From a virus, in IMG/VR virus record IMGVR_UViG_3300043539_002606, positions 19,607 to 83,606 of that record: 64,000 nt of DNA. One strand, written 5' to 3'. Under the pieces are notes generated by a model. It saw only the letters and a list, made by a program, of their open reading frames with translations, searched no databases and was not told the DNA's origin. Of this stretch, positions 51,118-59,496 are shown piece by piece (within the stretch, counting starts at the first letter, position 1; every line of letters begins with the position of its first letter). Both the position numbers and the translations under genes were made by a program.

Positions 51118-51567
51118 ATGAGCAAATATTACAAAGGAAAATTTAGGCCTCAAAACATAGCAAAATATAGAGGTGATTTTTCAAATATTGTTTATCGCAG
51201 TCTTTGGGAGAGACAAGTCTTTAAGTGGTGTGATACCAATCCAAATGTAAAGAGCTGGAGCAGCGAAGAGATTGTCATACCATATCGATGCAGAACTGAT
51301 GGCAAGATGCATCGATATTTTGTTGATCTGCTCGTTGAGTTTGTTTCGGGTCAGAAATATTTGATTGAAATAAAACCAAAAAAACAAACCATACAGCCTC
51401 AGCCTAAAAAAATCAAAACAAAAAAGTATCTAACAGAGGTAATGACCTATGCTAAAAACCTATCAAAATGGGAAGCAGCACAAAGCTATTGTGAAGATCG
51501 AGGCATAACCTTTGAAGTATGGCATGAAGATACTCTAAAAGCACTTGGCATCAAGCTACTAACATAA
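51118..51567 (+). CDS. 4: Head completion protein gp4
   Basis: The 149-residue protein (T4: 150) begins KYYKGKFRPQNIAKYRGDFS, then YRSLWERQVFKWCDTNPNVK, YRCRTDGKMHRYFVDLLVEF and YLIEIKPKKQT. The order E...D-L...I-E-I-K-P-K is a PD-(D/E)XK nuclease core related to TnsA, as in all gp4(50) proteins. It closes filled heads before tail joining. First gene of the plus-strand island. Confidence 0.95.
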   Translation: MSKYYKGKFRPQNIAKYRGDFSNIVYRSLWERQVFKWCDTNPNVKSWSSEEIVIPYRCRTDGKMHRYFVDLLVEFVSGQKYLIEIKPKKQTIQPQPKKIKTKKYLTEVMTYAKNLSKWEAAQSYCEDRGITFEVWHEDTLKALGIKLLT

Positions 51568-51570
51568 ATA
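51563..51570 (+). promoter_or_regulatory. Late promoter (CATAAATA) of gp54-like gene
   Basis: Plus-strand CATAAATA, five bases before ATG 51576 and overlapping the gp4 stop. It shows that the leaderless spacing is not a property of one strand. Confidence 0.7.
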
Positions 51571-51575
51571 TAGTT

Positions 51576-52334
51576 ATGTCTATGCTAGAAGATTTAAAAG
51601 CAGCAATAAAAAAGCACGGCAGCATTGCGCGTACAAATCGATTTAAAGTTGATTTTACTGGCATAAGAGCCTATGCGTCTTCTGATGATGAGATTCGTGA
51701 TCTTGAATATTTTCTTGAAGATGTTAATATACCAGGCAAAGATGTCGAAACAATTGACTATAGTTTATATCGTAATCCTATAGCCTATGCAACTGGCTAT
51801 AAAAATAGTGACTTTAACATGAAGTTTCGTGCACCAACAAATATGTTTGTCAAACGAATTTTTGATCGTTGGATAGAACAAATCATACCACGTGAAGATT
51901 ATAAACTTCGTTATCGTAACGAAACGACTGCAGATTTTACGATTACGCAAACATCTGAAAGAACATGGGATCATGATAAGTTCCTTGGTATTGACTATTA
52001 TAGTGTTGTGATACTTGATGCATATCCAATTAGTATTAGCTCAATTGAATATAGTAATACACAAGAAGGTGAATATGTATCATTTAACGTTGATTTTGCA
52101 TTTAGAGATGTTAGATATTTTACACCAAAGGGAACAGTCATAGTTGGACCAATAGAAGAATTACCAATAGAAAATAATTCAACAGGTGTAGTTCCGGCAA
52201 ATCCACAAAATTATACTCCTGAACAAATACCAGAGGCATCAAAGACTCCACAACAAGGCAACTCTTCTCCATCCAGAAGCGAACTTCTTAAAAAACAATC
52301 GCCGTCTAATCAATCAAATAATAATCTAACATAG
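51576..52334 (+). CDS. 54: Baseplate tail-tube initiator gp54-like
   Basis: The 252-residue protein has a tube fold: ARTNRFKVDFTGIRAYASSD, YFLEDVNIPGKDVETIDYSL (the 'iPG' signature), MFVKRIFDRWIEQIIPREDY and YPISISSIEYSNTQEGEYVS + FNVDFAFRDVRYF. T4 gp54 is 320 aa. The last 60 residues are a low-complexity Pro/Asn/Ser tail (NSSPSRSELLKKQSPSNQSN). It starts tube polymerisation on top of gp48. gp48 is encoded divergently 0.5 kb upstream. Confidence 0.85.
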   Translation: MSMLEDLKAAIKKHGSIARTNRFKVDFTGIRAYASSDDEIRDLEYFLEDVNIPGKDVETIDYSLYRNPIAYATGYKNSDFNMKFRAPTNMFVKRIFDRWIEQIIPREDYKLRYRNETTADFTITQTSERTWDHDKFLGIDYYSVVILDAYPISISSIEYSNTQEGEYVSFNVDFAFRDVRYFTPKGTVIVGPIEELPIENNSTGVVPANPQNYTPEQIPEASKTPQQGNSSPSRSELLKKQSPSNQSNNNLT

Positions 52335-52345
52335 ATAAAATTGAT

Positions 52346-53053
52346 ATGAAATTACCAACCTTAAACACTCCAAAATATAGTCTTAAAGTGCCTAGCACTG
52401 GTCAGACAGTTGAATATCGTCCGTTTCTCGTTAAAGAAGAAAAGATTCTTATGATTGCCCAAGAGAGCGGCAAGCCTGAGGATGTTACACGCGCGATGCT
52501 TGACATTATTCATGCATGTACATTTGGTGCAGTTGATCCGCAAAAACTTGCTAGTTTCGATCTTGAATATATCTTCGTAAAACTTCGCACTAAGAGCGTC
52601 GGTGAAGATGTTGAAGTCGGATTAAAATGTGATAGTTGCGGTGCACTAAATCATGTAAGCATTAATCTTGAACAGATTGACATGATTGGTGAAACAAAAC
52701 TGCCAAAGAAGATCATGCTTACCGATAAGATTGGCATTGTTCCAAAATACATCTCGATTAAAGACGTTGAAGCCATTACTGCTCATCAAGATGATAAAGC
52801 AAAAAGTCTAATTATGACAATTGCTGCAAGCATCTCTAGTATTTTTGATGAAAGCAATGTATATGATATGACAGAAGCAAGCTATGAAGAGATTGATACC
52901 TTTATTAGTAGTTTGAATCGTCAGCAACTGGCTAAGATTGAAGAGCTTATTCAAAACTCACCTAAATTTGAAAAAGATGTCACATTCAAATGCATAGGCT
53001 GCGATCACGAGAATAGTCACAAACTTAGTGGCATACAGAGTTTTTTCGAATAG
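52346..53053 (+). CDS. 26: Baseplate hub assembly protein gp26
   Basis: The 235-residue protein matches T4-type gp26 (T4: 208): LPTLNTPKYSLKVPSTGQTV, YRPFLVKEEKILMIAQESG, LDIIHACTFGAVDPQKLASF + DLEYIFVKLR. Unlike many relatives it clearly keeps two CxxC pairs, KCDSCGALNH (about residue 91) and KCIGCDHENSH (about 217), that could bind one zinc ion. It acts in hub assembly beside the tape measure gene. A CATAGATA box lies eight bases before the ATG. Confidence 0.88.
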   Translation: MKLPTLNTPKYSLKVPSTGQTVEYRPFLVKEEKILMIAQESGKPEDVTRAMLDIIHACTFGAVDPQKLASFDLEYIFVKLRTKSVGEDVEVGLKCDSCGALNHVSINLEQIDMIGETKLPKKIMLTDKIGIVPKYISIKDVEAITAHQDDKAKSLIMTIAASISSIFDESNVYDMTEASYEEIDTFISSLNRQQLAKIEELIQNSPKFEKDVTFKCIGCDHENSHKLSGIQSFFE

Positions 53054-53100
53054 CTCTCTCCCATGATAGTCTTCTAAATCATTATAAGACTAATTTTTCA

Positions 53101-53238
53101 ATGATGCAGCATCATAAATACAGTTTGACGGAACTCGATAATATGATGCCTTGGGAGAGAGAAATCTACGTTTCGTTGCTTGTTAAATGGATAAAGGAAG
53201 AAGAAGCAAGACAAAAAACTAAATCAAATGGACGATAA
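53101..53238 (+). CDS. Small hub/tail assembly protein before the tape measure (gp51-position)
   Basis: The 45-residue protein reads MMQHHKYSLTELDNMMPWER then EIYVSLLVKWIKEEEARQ. 'YS-t-eLd-M-PWE-eiYv-lL--wIkeEe' is a recurrent motif in tail-assembly chaperones and in the gp26/gp51 pair of marine T4-like phages. It overlaps the start of the tape measure gene by 11 bases, so the two are translationally linked. It likely helps load the tape measure on the hub. A 47-base spacer separates it from gp26. Confidence 0.75.
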   Translation: MMQHHKYSLTELDNMMPWEREIYVSLLVKWIKEEEARQKTKSNGR

Positions 53239-55381
53239 AACCCTATTGCAAAGTCTAACCAACGAAATAAAAAAGCTTAACGAAAAAACAGCAGCTGATT
53301 CAAAAGTCTTGCGTGATAGTCTCACGCAAGACGCTGTTATTTCTCAGGGCATAAAGAACTTAAATAAGCAATTTGAAAAATCATCAAAGGAAGACAAACA
53401 AATTCAAGAGGATTCAAAATCATTGCTTGAAGAAATTCGTGATGCAATAAAGAATGATTCCAACGCAAATCCAGGAGGCATAGCACAAGCAGCTAATCTT
53501 GAAAATCTATCGACATTATTTTTCAAAATGGTTGATAGCACTAAGGATCTGATTGATGTAAATAAGAAACTCAATAAAAATATTGAAGGACTTAAACAAT
53601 CAACTGACTCATTAAGCGGCAGACTTGGTCGTTTCTTTAATATGAGTTCAACCGCTCCAGTTGGACCAACTCCAACAACAGCACCAACATCTGATGCATC
53701 GACTACAACTGCCTTAACTACACAAACAAGAGTTGGAGAATATCAAAAGGCTGCGGCCGCTCTTGGATCTTTCTTTGATGCTATTAATAATTTTAAGGTT
53801 TTGCCAGCATTTAAGGCAAGTCTTTTCATGCCTCTTATTATTAATAATCTCGTAAAGGCAATGCAAAAATTTGATAAAGCCGATGTGTTTGGTAAAATGC
53901 GAGTAACAAGCACAAAGACAAAACTTGGTAAAAAAACGGTTGATGAAACGTTTGATTATAGCGCAAACATTTTTGAATCAATACAAAAACTTGCCGATAG
54001 TTTAAATGTCATTCAGAATATTAAAATGGCAAAAACATGGCTAAATGTAAAACTTTTGTCGATGCTTATTGTTCCAAGCATAATAAAGGCAGTTAGCAAG
54101 TTTGATAAAGTTAAAACAACAACAGCAAATAAGATTGAAAAAATCGGAGAAAGTATTGGTAAGTTTTTAAAACCACTTACTGATTTTATGAGCTCATTTT
54201 TAAAAATGGGATTAGGATTGATTGCGGTCGCTGGAGGAATTGTAGCGTTGACTGGTGCGGCATATCTTGTATCTAAAATTGACACAGGATCATTACTCAA
54301 AGGCGGAATCGCTATTGGCACCTTTCTTACAACAGCTATATTAGCTAGCTCAGTTGCTGGAAAAGCAAATTCAACAAGTATTGCTTTAATTGTTTTAGGT
54401 GCAGCTATGATACCGTTTGCATATGGTTTAAGTCTATTAAAGAACGTAGGTTGGAGTCAAATTGCGGCCGCAGGTGCGTCTATTGTTGGTTTAATATATG
54501 CTCTATCTAAAGGAGGAGAAGCATTAGCAACAAATCCAAAAGCTTTATTGGGTCTCGGATTAATAACTTTAGCTATTGCTGGTATAGGTTGGTCAATGAA
54601 AATGCTAGGCGAAGCGGCAAATCTTTTTAATAGTGTTGATCCTATGAAATTGCTAAAGGTTGCTGGCGCAATGCTTGCTTTAAGCTTGAGTATATTACCT
54701 CTTGTTGTTTTTGCTCCATTCGTTGGTATATTATCATTATCAATGGCAGTACTCGCTGCAACTTTAATGGCACTATCTAAAGTTGGATTACAGCTTGAAC
54801 CAGTTACTAATTTTTTCAATGATTTTAAATCATTTATAAAAGAAATTGAAATAAGTAAAATTCTTGGTCTAAGTGCAGCAATTGGTACATTAGGTCTCGC
54901 TATAAGTGCATTTGCTGCATCTAATTTTAGTGTAGGCATTTCTGATGCATTTAGTGGTATAATCGGATTTTTCACTGGAGAAAAAAGTATAATTGAAAAA
55001 CTTAAAGAATTGTCATCATTAACTGGTTTATCAGTAGTTGGAATGGGAGTAAAAGATCTCGCTGAGGGCATGAATATGCTAGCTCAACTACAAAGTGGAT
55101 CATTTGCTGGATTTAATGAATTCCCTTGGGATAAAGTAAAGGAAATTTCAAAGGAACTTCAAGATGGTGCTACACTGCAAATCATACCCGTTCTTAATGC
55201 TAATAGTCTCAACAGCCAAAAGCTAGAAACAACAGGCGCAACTATGAGTGGAGGCAGCCAAGTAATTGTAACAAATGTAACAAATAACGGTGGCAATGTA
55301 AGCAATACAAACGTATCGAATAGCAGCAGAAATATTCGAATGGCGCCAAGCATTGAAACAGGCAGCGCTCTAGGTTATTAA
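53228..55381 (+). CDS. 29: Tape measure / baseplate hub protein gp29
   Basis: The 717-residue protein sets tail length. The N-terminal 120 residues are charged and coiled-coil-like (LLQSLTNEIKKLNEKTAADS). Central hydrophobic helices (GLGLIAVAGGIVALTGAAYL at about 330-350, and VGWSQIAAAGASIVGLIYAL, MLALSLSILPLVVFAPFVGI) could insert in the host membrane at injection. The C-terminus is Asn/Ser-rich (VTNVTNNGGNVSNTNVSNSS). T4 gp29 is 590 aa. Location after gp26 supports the call. Confidence 0.88.
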   Translation: MDDKTLLQSLTNEIKKLNEKTAADSKVLRDSLTQDAVISQGIKNLNKQFEKSSKEDKQIQEDSKSLLEEIRDAIKNDSNANPGGIAQAANLENLSTLFFKMVDSTKDLIDVNKKLNKNIEGLKQSTDSLSGRLGRFFNMSSTAPVGPTPTTAPTSDASTTTALTTQTRVGEYQKAAAALGSFFDAINNFKVLPAFKASLFMPLIINNLVKAMQKFDKADVFGKMRVTSTKTKLGKKTVDETFDYSANIFESIQKLADSLNVIQNIKMAKTWLNVKLLSMLIVPSIIKAVSKFDKVKTTTANKIEKIGESIGKFLKPLTDFMSSFLKMGLGLIAVAGGIVALTGAAYLVSKIDTGSLLKGGIAIGTFLTTAILASSVAGKANSTSIALIVLGAAMIPFAYGLSLLKNVGWSQIAAAGASIVGLIYALSKGGEALATNPKALLGLGLITLAIAGIGWSMKMLGEAANLFNSVDPMKLLKVAGAMLALSLSILPLVVFAPFVGILSLSMAVLAATLMALSKVGLQLEPVTNFFNDFKSFIKEIEISKILGLSAAIGTLGLAISAFAASNFSVGISDAFSGIIGFFTGEKSIIEKLKELSSLTGLSVVGMGVKDLAEGMNMLAQLQSGSFAGFNEFPWDKVKEISKELQDGATLQIIPVLNANSLNSQKLETTGATMSGGSQVIVTNVTNNGGNVSNTNVSNSSRNIRMAPSIETGSALGY

Positions 55382-55383
55382 TA

Positions 55384-55414
55384 AAAAAAGGTCAGAGGTT
55401 GCCCTCTGACCTTT
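55384..55414 (-). terminator. Terminator between convergent gp29 and gp32
   Basis: Arms AAAGGTCAGAGG (55387-55398) and CCTCTGACCTTT (55403-55414) form 12 perfect pairs with a four-base loop. On the minus strand the stem is followed by seven T in a row, ideal for ending gp32. On the plus strand the T tract is only the TTT of the stem, so it is a weaker stop for gp29. Confidence 0.9.
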
Positions 55415-55434
55415 GAGATTATCTTATATGACGA

Positions 55435-56355
55435 TTAGCCTTGTGCGGCCAATTTCTTGAAATATTCAAGAGGATCATCGCCGTCTTCATCATCTTCATC
55501 AAACTTACTTGATGCTACAGCTGGAGCAGGAGCTTCTGCAGTGCGTGACAATCCAGCATGTGCTGGCTCGTTAATCATCTCAACTTGAGAGATGCTTCGC
55601 GCACCGTTAACTTCTTCTTCTCCAAGAACTTCAATAAGCTTGCGCTTAAGTTCTTCATAGCTCTTATAGTTCTTAGGATCAACAAAGTCAGAAAGACTAT
55701 GCAGACTATCATATGCTTCTTTAAGCATATCTTCGTCACCAGTAAAGAGTTGGCTTGAACTATCAAACTCGCTCTTATCATAGTTGCGATAGCCTTCAAC
55801 CTTACGAATCTTAAGTTTGAAGTTTGCACCCTCCCAGAAATCAAATGGATTTACTGGAGTTTCATCTTGAAACTGAGGCTGCATGATATCCATGATCTTA
55901 TCAAAGATCTTTTTACCATATTTGAAGAGCATGACTTTGCCTTCATTTGCTGGATTGCCAGGATCTGCAACGACAAGAATGTTGCTAACATAATGCAAAC
56001 GGCGTTTGCGATCACGTACAATTTCTTTATCGCTTTCGACTCCGCTATTCCAGAGACGAGCATTAATCTCGGCGCATGGATCATCTTTGCCGATACTAGT
56101 CAAGCTGTTTTCAATATACCAACGACCAGTTGGTCCTTTGAAACCATGATCCCAGTAACGAACCCATGGCAGATCTTCTCCATCCTTTTGTGGCAAGAAG
56201 CGAATGACTGCATAGCCATTGCCGCTCTTATCAACTGTTGGATTCCAGAAACGATCATCACCATATGATTTAGTTGCTCCACCTACTTTTTCAGCAGCTT
56301 TGACGAGTTTATCAATAGCGCTTTGACGATTTGCTTTTAGTTTATCGAATGACAT
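55435..56355 (-). CDS. 32: Single-stranded DNA-binding protein gp32
   Basis: The 306-residue protein (T4: 301) coats replication and recombination intermediates. It has the basic N-terminal cooperativity region (KLKANRQSAIDKLVKAAEK), the OB core NGYAVIRFLPQKDGEDLPWV + RYWDHGF, GRWYIENSLTSIGKDDPCAE and FKLKIRKVEGYRNYDKSEF, and an acidic C-terminal tail (SSKFDEDDEDGDDPLEYFKK) that binds partners. T4's zinc ligands His-Cys-Cys-Cys are not kept: only His in DHGF and one Cys in DPCAE remain, so zinc binding is probably lost. It is convergent with gp29. Confidence 0.96.
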   Translation of the reverse strand: MSFDKLKANRQSAIDKLVKAAEKVGGATKSYGDDRFWNPTVDKSGNGYAVIRFLPQKDGEDLPWVRYWDHGFKGPTGRWYIENSLTSIGKDDPCAEINARLWNSGVESDKEIVRDRKRRLHYVSNILVVADPGNPANEGKVMLFKYGKKIFDKIMDIMQPQFQDETPVNPFDFWEGANFKLKIRKVEGYRNYDKSEFDSSSQLFTGDEDMLKEAYDSLHSLSDFVDPKNYKSYEELKRKLIEVLGEEEVNGARSISQVEMINEPAHAGLSRTAEAPAPAVASSKFDEDDEDGDDPLEYFKKLAAQG

Positions 56356-56389
56356 ATATGTTGTATTGTTGTTTTTGTGTTGTTGTATT

Positions 56390-56418
56390 ATTGTATACTA
56401 ATTTTGTTGTTTTGTAAA
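56390..56418 (-). promoter_or_regulatory. Host-type promoter of gp32
   Basis: Minus-strand TTTACA (56418-56413), 17 bases, TACAAT (56395-56390). It lies at the 3' end of gp59. The leader to the ATG at 56355 is about 28 bases of A/C/T-rich CAA repeats with no ribosome-binding site, an unstructured leader that could act as a translation enhancer or as a gp32 autoregulation target. Confidence 0.65.
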
Positions 56419-57030
56419 TAACGAAATGATAATTTCTCGTAGTTTTTTCTTATCAACGTGTTGAACCAAAAATGGACTATAAGCTCTTATCAGGTGTGAT
56501 AGATCCTTTGATAAATCAAAGGGATCACTCAATTTTTTATCTAGATCCTTTGAAAAGCCAAGTAGAGATTCAAGCGAAGCAAGAGTCTCTAATGATATTT
56601 CTCCCGATCTATATAATCTATATATGGTTGGAATTTCTGATAGATTTGAGGGACAAATTGCTTGATCGAAATCAGGCTCAGTCTCTAAGATCTTTTTCAT
56701 ATCCGACTTAAAAATATAATAGATGTTTTGCAAACGACCAGTCCAAATTTCATAATCTTCTTGGCTCATATCGCCAATCCAGGTTTTGCCATTGATTATG
56801 TTACTAACCACATAGCCAATAATCTGGTCTCGACTATAAAACTGTTTTGCAAGTCGTTCATATGCATGCCTTTGACCCATTTTCATAAAGGTCTCGCGTT
56901 TACAACGAGGTCCCTTAAAGTTAAATGAAAAGGCATTGTAATTTTTGCCTGGTGTAAAATGCAATTTGCATGCAACAAATATACTCCAAGCATCGACTGG
57001 ATTAATCTTTTCGCATGATGACATTGACAT
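56398..57030 (-). CDS. 59: Replicative helicase loader gp59
   Basis: Loads the gp41 helicase on gp32-covered forks. From ATG 57030 (just after the gp33 stop; ATG 57024 is also possible) the protein has about 210 residues (T4: 217). It follows the family plan: INPVDAWSIFVACKLHFTPG + KNYNAFSFNFKG, ETFMKMGQRHAYERLAKQFY, IIGYVVSNIINGKTWIGDMS (the invariant 'n-----WIGDis'), GRLQNIYYIFKSDMKKI. A longer frame up to 57150 would overlap gp33 and is rejected. The gp33-gp59-gp32 order is conserved in T4-type phages. Confidence 0.9.
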   Translation of the reverse strand: MSMSSCEKINPVDAWSIFVACKLHFTPGKNYNAFSFNFKGPRCKRETFMKMGQRHAYERLAKQFYSRDQIIGYVVSNIINGKTWIGDMSQEDYEIWTGRLQNIYYIFKSDMKKILETEPDFDQAICPSNLSEIPTIYRLYRSGEISLETLASLESLLGFSKDLDKKLSDPFDLSKDLSHLIRAYSPFLVQHVDKKKLREIIISLFTKQQN

Positions 57031-57031
57031 A

Positions 57032-57292
57032 TTATACTGGCAATTCAAATGTATTGTTATTTCTTGGCAACAGGTTTGATCGTTTGGCTTCTTGTTCAAG
57101 CTTGCTGCGCAATGAATTGTCAACAAGCTGGCCAATATCCTCTGGATCAATTTTTAATTCTTCACAAATATGCAATGCAGCCTCGATATAACTCATGTCA
57201 TCTCGATATACGTGCAAGCCTACTCGTGAAGCAAACTCTTCTTTACTTATTGCGATTGGCAATGTTTCTAATAATTCTTGATTCTTTTTCAT
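57032..57292 (-). CDS. 33: Late transcription co-activator gp33
   Basis: Links RNA polymerase to the sliding clamp at late promoters with gp55. The 86-residue protein (T4: 112) has KEEFASRVGLHVYRDDMSYI, EAALHICEELKIDPEDIGQL and SLRSKLEQEAKRSNLLPRN, typical of marine T4-like gp33. Its ATG overlaps the upstream stop by four bases. Confidence 0.85.
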   Translation of the reverse strand: MKKNQELLETLPIAISKEEFASRVGLHVYRDDMSYIEAALHICEELKIDPEDIGQLVDNSLRSKLEQEAKRSNLLPRNNNTFELPV

Positions 57293-58515
57293 CGTGTCTC
57301 TGAAGTTTTAACTATAATCATATTTGAATTGATTCGACCATTGACTGCTTTCTTTTTAGTAGTTAGAGCATCAAGTGCCTTATCAAGTTTTTTATCAGTC
57401 ATGCTAATCACATTTGCGAGCACATCGTGTGGCTTACGACAAGATATTGCATAGCTTGACGATGGCTCATAGTTGAGCAGCGTGCTGCCTTTAACAGAGA
57501 AGCCACTGGCGTTTTGTGCATAATAGACTAGCAGCTGTTTGTTTTTAGTATTAAACAAATAGAGTCTTTGCGCAAAGGGCACACGAGTTGGGTCGACGCT
57601 ATTAATGTTATATTCTTTGCTATCTTTTGCAAAGTTTAGTTTGCTGACTTGTGCGCCTGCTGCCTTTGGTTTTTTAACTCGTGGCTTGCGAGCTCCAGCT
57701 TTGATCTTGCCATATTGACTGCAACTTTCTAGCATGCCATTGAAAATATCAACAATCTTTTTAAGTTGTGGTCGTGATAGCCAACTATAGCCTTGAACAA
57801 GTTGTGGACATGTCTTATCATATGCCTCTTGAAATTCAGAGAGATGACGCGATATCCATTGCACAATTGGTTTTAAGCCTGCAGCTGGCACATTATGAGC
57901 ATGACAAATTGAAGAGACATCACAGCCATTAATTTTTGCAGGTGTAATATCGCTTGTAATCTTGCAAAGACTTTCAAGCCAATCTTCAAGCTCAGGCAAT
58001 ACTATACTCTCGACATTTTTAGTCATGCGTTCATGAGGATTGGCCACAACCTTTTTGGGTTTTTCTGGAGTGTTGCATGCTTGTAGCTTATATTCAAGAA
58101 TCACTCGATCAAGCTCTTCACGTATAATTTGTGACGCTGACTTTGGTCGTGGTGTATAGTCTTCAGTCTTAAATTTCTGAAAACGTTCTTCTGCATCATG
58201 ATGAAGATCTGTCATGCCACGCTGCAGCATACGACAGAGTTTGCCAACTGTTGATGGCATTGCATGGTTGGGTGCACCATTAACAAGTGCAATATCAGTT
58301 TTCTTATAACCATTTTCTCCCATCCATTTTATGACAAATGGCAGCAAACTACCACTATCACAATAATATGCATAAAAACCAAGCGCTCGGGTTAGACGCG
58401 CATAATATGCATCAAAGCTAAGAGAGGAGGCATCATTCCATGACGGCTCCTCTCCAGTATATTTCACATCAAAGGCAGCAACGTTGCCTCGCTTATCAAG
58501 TATCTTATTTTTCAT
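57289..58515 (-). CDS. Conserved protein of T4-like marine phages, unknown function (408 aa)
   Basis: The protein begins MKNKILDKRGNVAAFDVKYT. It has helical regions (SFDAYYARLTRALGFYAYYC), a basic linker near residue 285 (KIKAGARKPRVKKPKAAGAQ), and a C-terminal beta part: LYLFNTKNKQLLVYYAQNAS, GFSVKGSTLLNYEPSSSYAI and SCRKPHDVLANVISMTDKKL. The last segment ('l-VKGtTl-n-d---S--k-lRKP') is conserved in a protein that accompanies gp33 or gp32 in cyanophage genomes. The basic linker suggests nucleic-acid contact. No enzymatic motif is visible. Confidence 0.75.
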   Translation of the reverse strand: MKNKILDKRGNVAAFDVKYTGEEPSWNDASSLSFDAYYARLTRALGFYAYYCDSGSLLPFVIKWMGENGYKKTDIALVNGAPNHAMPSTVGKLCRMLQRGMTDLHHDAEERFQKFKTEDYTPRPKSASQIIREELDRVILEYKLQACNTPEKPKKVVANPHERMTKNVESIVLPELEDWLESLCKITSDITPAKINGCDVSSICHAHNVPAAGLKPIVQWISRHLSEFQEAYDKTCPQLVQGYSWLSRPQLKKIVDIFNGMLESCSQYGKIKAGARKPRVKKPKAAGAQVSKLNFAKDSKEYNINSVDPTRVPFAQRLYLFNTKNKQLLVYYAQNASGFSVKGSTLLNYEPSSSYAISCRKPHDVLANVISMTDKKLDKALDALTTKKKAVNGRINSNMIIVKTSETR

Positions 58516-58753
58516 ATTCTGCTGAGATTAGACTATCATATTTGAAACTGCGCCAGCCGTTTTTCTCGAGATCGTAAACTCGAACTGGAGAATCCTCAGT
58601 TTCAACAATAGTGTTTTTGGGAATTGCATCTTCGGGCAAGAGTGAGAGGTTTTTAGTAGCTCTCATAGCTCGATGCTCGCCATCTTTTTTAATGAATGTG
58701 ATATTGCACACACCGCTTCTTAGACTCTCATTGAGTTGTTGTTTGTCCATCAT
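58505..58753 (-). CDS. WYL_2/DUF2693-type Sm-like SH3-barrel protein
   Basis: The 82-residue protein follows the pattern 'L--g---ItFiKkDGe-R-mr-T--l--iP------------v-V-dl---gWRSF'. It reads NESLRSGVCNITFIKKDGEH, RAMRATKNLSLLPEDAIPKN and RVYDLEKNGWRSFKYDSLIS. This family of small SH3-like barrels is frequent in T4-type phages and may bind nucleic acid or RNA polymerase. It overlaps both neighbours by a few bases, so it belongs to the operon starting at 59490. Confidence 0.75.
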   Translation of the reverse strand: MMDKQQLNESLRSGVCNITFIKKDGEHRAMRATKNLSLLPEDAIPKNTIVETEDSPVRVYDLEKNGWRSFKYDSLISAEYEK

Positions 58754-59490
58754 AATAGTTTTGCTCTTTCAGTTAATAAAAATTTGCTTGCTAAATCTGC
58801 GTTGAATTCTGTTTTTAGTTTGCTTGATTCCATGACTTTCACTAGTTCATTTTTTCCTGCTTCAACCATGCTAACTAAATCATCTTTAGTAAAAAGTTCA
58901 GGTTTAGTTTTAACAGCCATTAGCAATTCATGATACTCACGATCAACATCGCTGACTCGAACAACATACTCGCCATGCTCATAGAGATATTTTCCAACAA
59001 AGACTAGGCGCAGCAATTGAGTAAAATTTTTGGGACTAAATCCAAATGTTTCAAGCTTTTGTTTTCTTAAACTTCCTAGTTGGCCTTTACGCTCGCCTAT
59101 AGCGCGTCGAGTTTCTGAGTGAACATAGCCAAGCAAACTCTGCTTTAATTTTTCACTATCAAATAGTTCATATTTTCTAGAGCGTAGATATTCAAACTCA
59201 GGAGTCATAACACTAAATGCGCTAAGCGGCGCAAATAAGACTTCCATTACTTGAGTATTTGTTTTTCTTAGTAGACTTAGAAAGTGGGCTAGTTCATAAA
59301 AGGCGGCGTCAACGTCTCCAGTTTTTACCATGCTTGAATGATCTTTGAAGCCTGCTGCAACCTGTAAATCAGTTGTTGCATAGACTCCACGATAATCAGT
59401 ATCGCTCTCTGGAGTATCAAGTCCATAGAGCTTACTGCCGCCAACAAGAAGCGCATGAGTTTTTGTTTGTGGATGTTCAACATTTAACAT
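58750..59490 (-). CDS. RlaP-type nucleotidyltransferase
   Basis: A polymerase-beta superfamily nucleotidyltransferase of the RlaP/YcgL-like type (PF10127), 246 aa. The active-site strand is GGSKLYGLDTPESDTDYRGV (about residues 17-36), with the paired acids in SDTDYRG. EVLFAPLSAF and a helical C-terminal half follow. Homologues in T4-type phages are annotated as nucleotidyltransferases thought to act on RNA ends. It is the first gene of an operon that continues to gp33 and gp59. A host-type promoter ends six bases before the ATG, so the mRNA should be leaderless. Confidence 0.85.
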   Translation of the reverse strand: MLNVEHPQTKTHALLVGGSKLYGLDTPESDTDYRGVYATTDLQVAAGFKDHSSMVKTGDVDAAFYELAHFLSLLRKTNTQVMEVLFAPLSAFSVMTPEFEYLRSRKYELFDSEKLKQSLLGYVHSETRRAIGERKGQLGSLRKQKLETFGFSPKNFTQLLRLVFVGKYLYEHGEYVVRVSDVDREYHELLMAVKTKPELFTKDDLVSMVEAGKNELVKVMESSKLKTEFNADLASKFLLTERAKLL

Positions 59491-59496
59491 GCAGAC

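Noticed and set aside
53054-53100. Possible programmed frameshift between gp26 and the 45-aa protein, as in tail chaperone pairs
   Set aside because: The genes are separated by 47 bases with a stop in between and I see no slippery heptamer at the end of gp26.
54457-55071. 204-codon open frame on the minus strand
   Set aside because: Antisense shadow of the tape measure gene, whose regular hydrophobic codons leave the opposite strand open. No promoter box or recognisable domain.
57016-57045. TATAAT six bases before an ATG at 57024, upstream of gp59
   Set aside because: It overlaps the gp33 stop and has no TTTACA-like -35 at 16-17 bases. Kept only as a weak possibility, so not listed as a promoter.
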